Source of the DNA: Acanthaster planci
Taxonomy: Eukaryota > Echinodermata > Asteroidea > Valvatida > Acanthasteridae
Assembly: GCF_001949145.1 (NCBI RefSeq)
Contig: NW_019091399.1
Location: 780,322 to 844,321 of the forward strand
Length of the DNA stretch: 64,000 nucleotides
Direction of reading: 5' to 3'
The notes under the pieces were generated by a model that saw only the letters and a program-made list of their open reading frames with translations, was not told the origin of the DNA and ran no database searches. The number at the start of each line of letters is the position of its first letter. Positions within the stretch are counted from its first letter, which is position 1. The translations under genes and the position numbers were made by a program. Shown here piece after piece: positions 62,201 to 64,000 of this stretch.

Positions 62201-64000
62201 AGGTACAATACTTGTTTTTCTCCAGTACGTAGTTATAATACACGTTTTCTTCACTATATATCTCAAATATCACCCATTTAAAATGTTAGCTTGTGGGAAT
62301 ACTGTATTTGTAAACGTCACCTCGATCACCGCAATCGAGCTAATTTGTAGCTAAATGTATGCTTTGCACTTTGTTTTACATAATTATGTCACAAAATTTT
62401 TGCACATTATTCCAGGAAAACCTTATTTCAGCAAAATGACGTGCATATTCTATATACTGTGTTCGAAACAAACCAAAGCTTTCAAAGCACTTTGTAAAGA
62501 TTGAACGAAATAGACCAATAATGTTTGGCGTCTGAACGTAGGTCAAAAAGCGAAAACAAGATTGTGTTAAATTGCTAAACGCGGTATTGAGGATGCAGGG
62601 TAACTTAGCACTGTACCAGACTATGACGCCATCTGGTGATTTCATGCTTGCCTTACATGTCGGCAAGAGATCGTCCACAAGCGTCGTGCCTTCCTCCACA
62701 TCCAAAGTGTACACGACAGCATCCACCAGGCTTCGCTTGGTTGCTGGTGCCCCGTGATAAAAAACGCCTGGAGCCGACCGATAGAGGGCGATAGCACCGG
62801 CGCCATGAGATAGGACTTTTGTCCCTTGGGTGCGCTCCAGCGCTACCACCAGATCAGCTGGGGCCGGTATTGAATAAGAACAAATACGAGAACAGTTTTA
62901 ATAAAGAAACAAAGAGAGGGTAAAGAAATACCTAACTTAAACATTGGGTCAAATTCAAATTGTCTTTTTTTTTACGTGCTTGCTTTCGTTCCCGTTTAAT
63001 CGTACTTTTTCAATATTTTAAATTATTCACCATCTGGTCGTCATTTTCAGTGAAGTCCATTCACAAGGCATAACCTTGCGGTAAGTAAAGTTGGTCACAT
63101 CAAGCCAGCTAAATCGTACCCCAAAGTAATGTTTACCTCAATACAGATGATTTCTAGCACTGTACCCGAGTCAGTCCCAATTCTGTAGTTACTGGGAGCG
63201 CAATGCTATTTTTAGTCGTTACCCTAACTTAATCCCAACAGATATCTTTACCAAGGTCATGTCTTATCTAAGCCATTACTTCAGGGCTCGTCATGATTCC
63301 TTCATTACTAGCAAAACACTGGTAATAGCTTTAATGTAGTTATGATCCGCATCACCTCTTCACCAGGTATAGACAATTTTCAGTCACGTGATTTTTGACG
63401 GTCAGCGTTCAATTTACACAGATTTGCCTGGACATGATACGCTTTATGAACGCCTTTGTCCGTCATGTTGCGTCACTTGAAAAACATTAAAAGAACAATA
63501 AAGTGTGACGTAATTTTAACCAAGAAATGGATGTAAATGAATGGATTATGTGTGAATGTTTGTTCACGCGCTTGTTCTTACGCAAACGCCTTTTACACAC
63601 ATAATTATGTGCGCGAATTATTCAATGCATTACTATATAACTAACCAAAGCCAATCTGAAAAAAATCTCGGTTCCTGACCCAAAATTTTGGACGAAATCT
63701 GATTTTTTTTCCTAGTCACAAATTACATGACATGTTACTGTGGCAAAAAGACTGTGTATTGTACCCCGATTTAGTCTGTATACCTGAGCCTTGATGGCCA
63801 ATCAAGAAGTAGCCTTGCTCATTGGTACGGTAGCCGCTTAGGTCAGCGGTTCGGTATGCTCCGTTGTTATCACTGGCAGCAAAGGCTACCAAAGTGATGT
63901 ACGTGAGAGGCGTGTTGCCAACCCCTCCGTCATACAGCTCCACGTACGCCTGGAGAGTCCCCGACGGCTCTGCGAAGTTGAACTCGTTGATGACGACGTC
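53134..64000 (-). CDS. Gene B: tandem paralogue of gene A, 5' exons outside window, frameshift in TM exon
   Basis: Eleven exons match gene A exons 8-18 in order, size and phase: 63784-64000 (partial), 62657-62857, 61463-61636, 60831-60999, 60277-60629, 58810-59014, 58141-58311, 55667-55932, 55002-55184, 54282-54382 and 53134-53227. They encode repeats 6-8, the SEA-like domain, the TM region and tail. All exons are open. However, the TM exon is 101 nt where gene A has 100 (GGGGG for GGGG on the plus strand), so its helix is read out of frame and the tail frame is lost. Strong conservation elsewhere, mostly synonymous changes, argues the copy has been under selection. Possible explanations are an assembly error, a recent null allele, or a form without a membrane anchor. 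Confidence 0.83.
54112..54141. repeat. Perfect short hairpin, gene B copy
   Basis: Identical to 29791-29820: 13-bp arms CATCACCAAAACT / AGTTTTGGTGATG around TGAA. Confidence 0.8.
54282..54382 (-). pseudogene. Gene B exon 17-equivalent: TM exon with +1 frameshift
   Basis: It aligns with gene A exon 17 over its whole length, but has five C after GTT where gene A has four. As written, the frame gives a Cys-rich, non-hydrophobic peptide (GSPCGSGCRCACGTC) instead of the helix, and the next exon then meets a stop. I see no alternative AG acceptor that would restore the frame. A homopolymer sequencing error is possible. Confidence 0.75.
55002..55184 (-). CDS. Gene B exon 16-equivalent: SEA-like second half
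   Basis: Same 183-nt length, phase and protein as gene A exon 16, including LLRGSVVYQADM. The acceptor is TTCAAACAG. Confidence 0.87.
55667..55932 (-). CDS. Gene B exon 15-equivalent: repeat 8 end and SEA-like first half
   Basis: Open over 266 nt. It keeps KTFSRC, TPGYTNRC, VSLTLTDASYD and KCRCGF. It differs from gene A at 18 of 88 residues (for example W to R before the closing Cys, and SDHDI to SGQGT). Confidence 0.85.
56021..58036 (-). mobile_element. Degenerate RTE-like non-LTR retrotransposon fragment inserted in gene B
   Basis: About 2.0 kb present in gene B but absent from the equivalent 260-bp intron of gene A. It is flanked by AGGACAA (56014-56020 and 58037-58043), a likely 7-bp target-site duplication. 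Minus-strand frames carry reverse-transcriptase motifs: GKAPGSDGIPAAVLQCGK (about 57.5 kb), CVLAPILF (about 57.2 kb), ILFADDAVLMSHTQ (about 57.0 kb), LTISLKKTEIL and FTYLGSTVSDN (about 56.8 kb). The typical C-terminal region LNTSYVRYLRRIPGISWRGH-VPN and GHVEWMDDGGIPKDMYGELA lies near 56.4 kb. Several frameshifts and stops separate these, and no endonuclease domain is seen, so it is 5'-truncated and dead. Confidence 0.88.
58141..58311 (-). CDS. Gene B exon 14-equivalent: repeat 8, middle
   Basis: 171 nt, phase 2 at both ends. It encodes YGYYLINNIPELRLNGSVAL and then YRGDYALFRAYHAPSGSEVT. Only a few residues differ from gene A. Confidence 0.87.
58810..59014 (-). CDS. Gene B exon 13-equivalent: start of repeat 8
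   Basis: 205 nt. It encodes SPNNCDALYRPVFIHEISPY and GSRSDKYIELYDGGHGHSSL. The usually invariant Asn of INE is His here. Four residues differ from gene A. Confidence 0.88.
59260..59990. mobile_element. Unclassified insertion in gene B intron
   Basis: Between CTCTGTTAATAT and CATGCATTTAAG gene B has about 730 bp that the gene A intron (near 33095-33105) lacks. I see no terminal repeats or coding motifs that identify a class, and the edges are approximate. Confidence 0.55.
60277..60629 (-). CDS. Gene B exon 12-equivalent: main part of repeat 7
   Basis: 353 nt with GYLVIGESGVTPTPDLIV, GAVAVYW, SLVDVVVYGEPDRR, VPGQ and VSLSRCVSS. By my count 12 nucleotides and 2 residues differ from gene A, so most changes are silent. 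Confidence 0.92.
60831..60999 (-). CDS. Gene B exon 11-equivalent: start of repeat 7
   Basis: 169 nt. It encodes LFISEMNVKSATGLGFVELY and then NGRPSPDGISLGGYVLIYYE. It has a 6-nt in-frame insertion compared with gene A. Confidence 0.88.
61463..61636 (-). CDS. Gene B exon 10-equivalent: end of repeat 6 with acidic insert
   Basis: 174 nt, phase 1 at both ends. It keeps the acidic run YEDESLEEEDESDESISRC and PKGPNLC. A junction codon makes a Cys where gene A has Gly. Confidence 0.85.
61637..62656 (-). other. Gene B intron enlarged compared with gene A
   Basis: This intron is 1,020 bp and its gene A counterpart is 209 bp. The extra sequence has no coding motif or terminal repeat that I can identify. 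It includes a run of nine G near 61911. Confidence 0.6.
62657..62857 (-). CDS. Gene B exon 9-equivalent: repeat 6, middle
   Basis: 201 nt. It encodes DLVVALERTQGTKVLSHGAG, AIALYRSAPGVFYHGAPATK and RSLVDAVVYTLDVEEGTTLV. The donor is ACAT|GTAAGG. Confidence 0.88.
63784..64000 (-). CDS. Gene B exon 8-equivalent, partial (cut by window end)
   Basis: It encodes DVVINEFNFAEPSGTLQAYV, ELYDGGVGNTPLTYITLVAF and RTADLSGYRTNEQGYFLIGH. Donor TCAG|GTATAC. It continues past 64000. Confidence 0.9.

Larger units (their letters stand above)
52510..64000 (-). repeat. Segmental tandem duplication, unit B
   Basis: Second copy of the block at 27890-36385, same orientation. It is longer because of insertions at 56021-58036 and 59260-59990 and extra sequence between 61637 and 62656. 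It continues past the window end. Confidence 0.9.

Overview
The window is animal nuclear DNA from a draft assembly. It has two runs of N, many-exon genes with GT-AG introns, long introns, and many TACATGTA-type stretches and short inverted-repeat transposons. The identifiable genes (hnRNP L, a Stum/SPEC3 protein) and the repeat style suggest a marine invertebrate, probably a deuterostome such as an echinoderm, hemichordate or lancelet. I cannot fix the species from sequence alone.

Region 1 (1-12.1 kb, plus strand) is the 3' part of an hnRNP L orthologue. Nine coding exons carry the end of RRM2, a Gly/Pro-rich linker, RRM3, RRM4 and the stop codon. One of its introns (7821-8469) has the hallmarks of a minor-spliceosome AT-AC (U12-type) intron.

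Region 2 (16.4-25.5 kb, minus strand) is a complete three-exon gene for a Stum/SPEC3-family membrane protein. Its 7 kb intron contains two inverted-repeat elements. One of these has a sister copy of the same length just downstream of hnRNP L.

Region 3 (28.4-64 kb, minus strand) is the most unusual part. It holds two tandem paralogous genes in the same orientation. Gene A (stop 28677, start 44947) is complete in the window: 18 coding exons whose reading frames join without a break to give about 1666 residues. The predicted protein has a signal peptide, eight repeats of about 150-190 residues resembling the lamin-tail-domain (LTD) fold, a membrane-proximal SEA-like domain with a GSVVY motif, one transmembrane helix and a short acidic tail with an NLGY motif. 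Gene B (53134 to beyond 64000) is a close copy whose 5' exons lie outside the window. Its transmembrane exon carries a one-base insertion that breaks the frame.

Transposon insertions separate the two copies: a PIF/Harbinger-like MITE and a second MITE only in A, and a 2 kb RTE-like retrotransposon fragment plus another insertion only in B. The spacer between A and B (45-52.8 kb) contains a collapsed 35-bp minisatellite next to an assembly gap, a 61-bp tandem duplication and a small inverted-repeat element, but no gene I can support.
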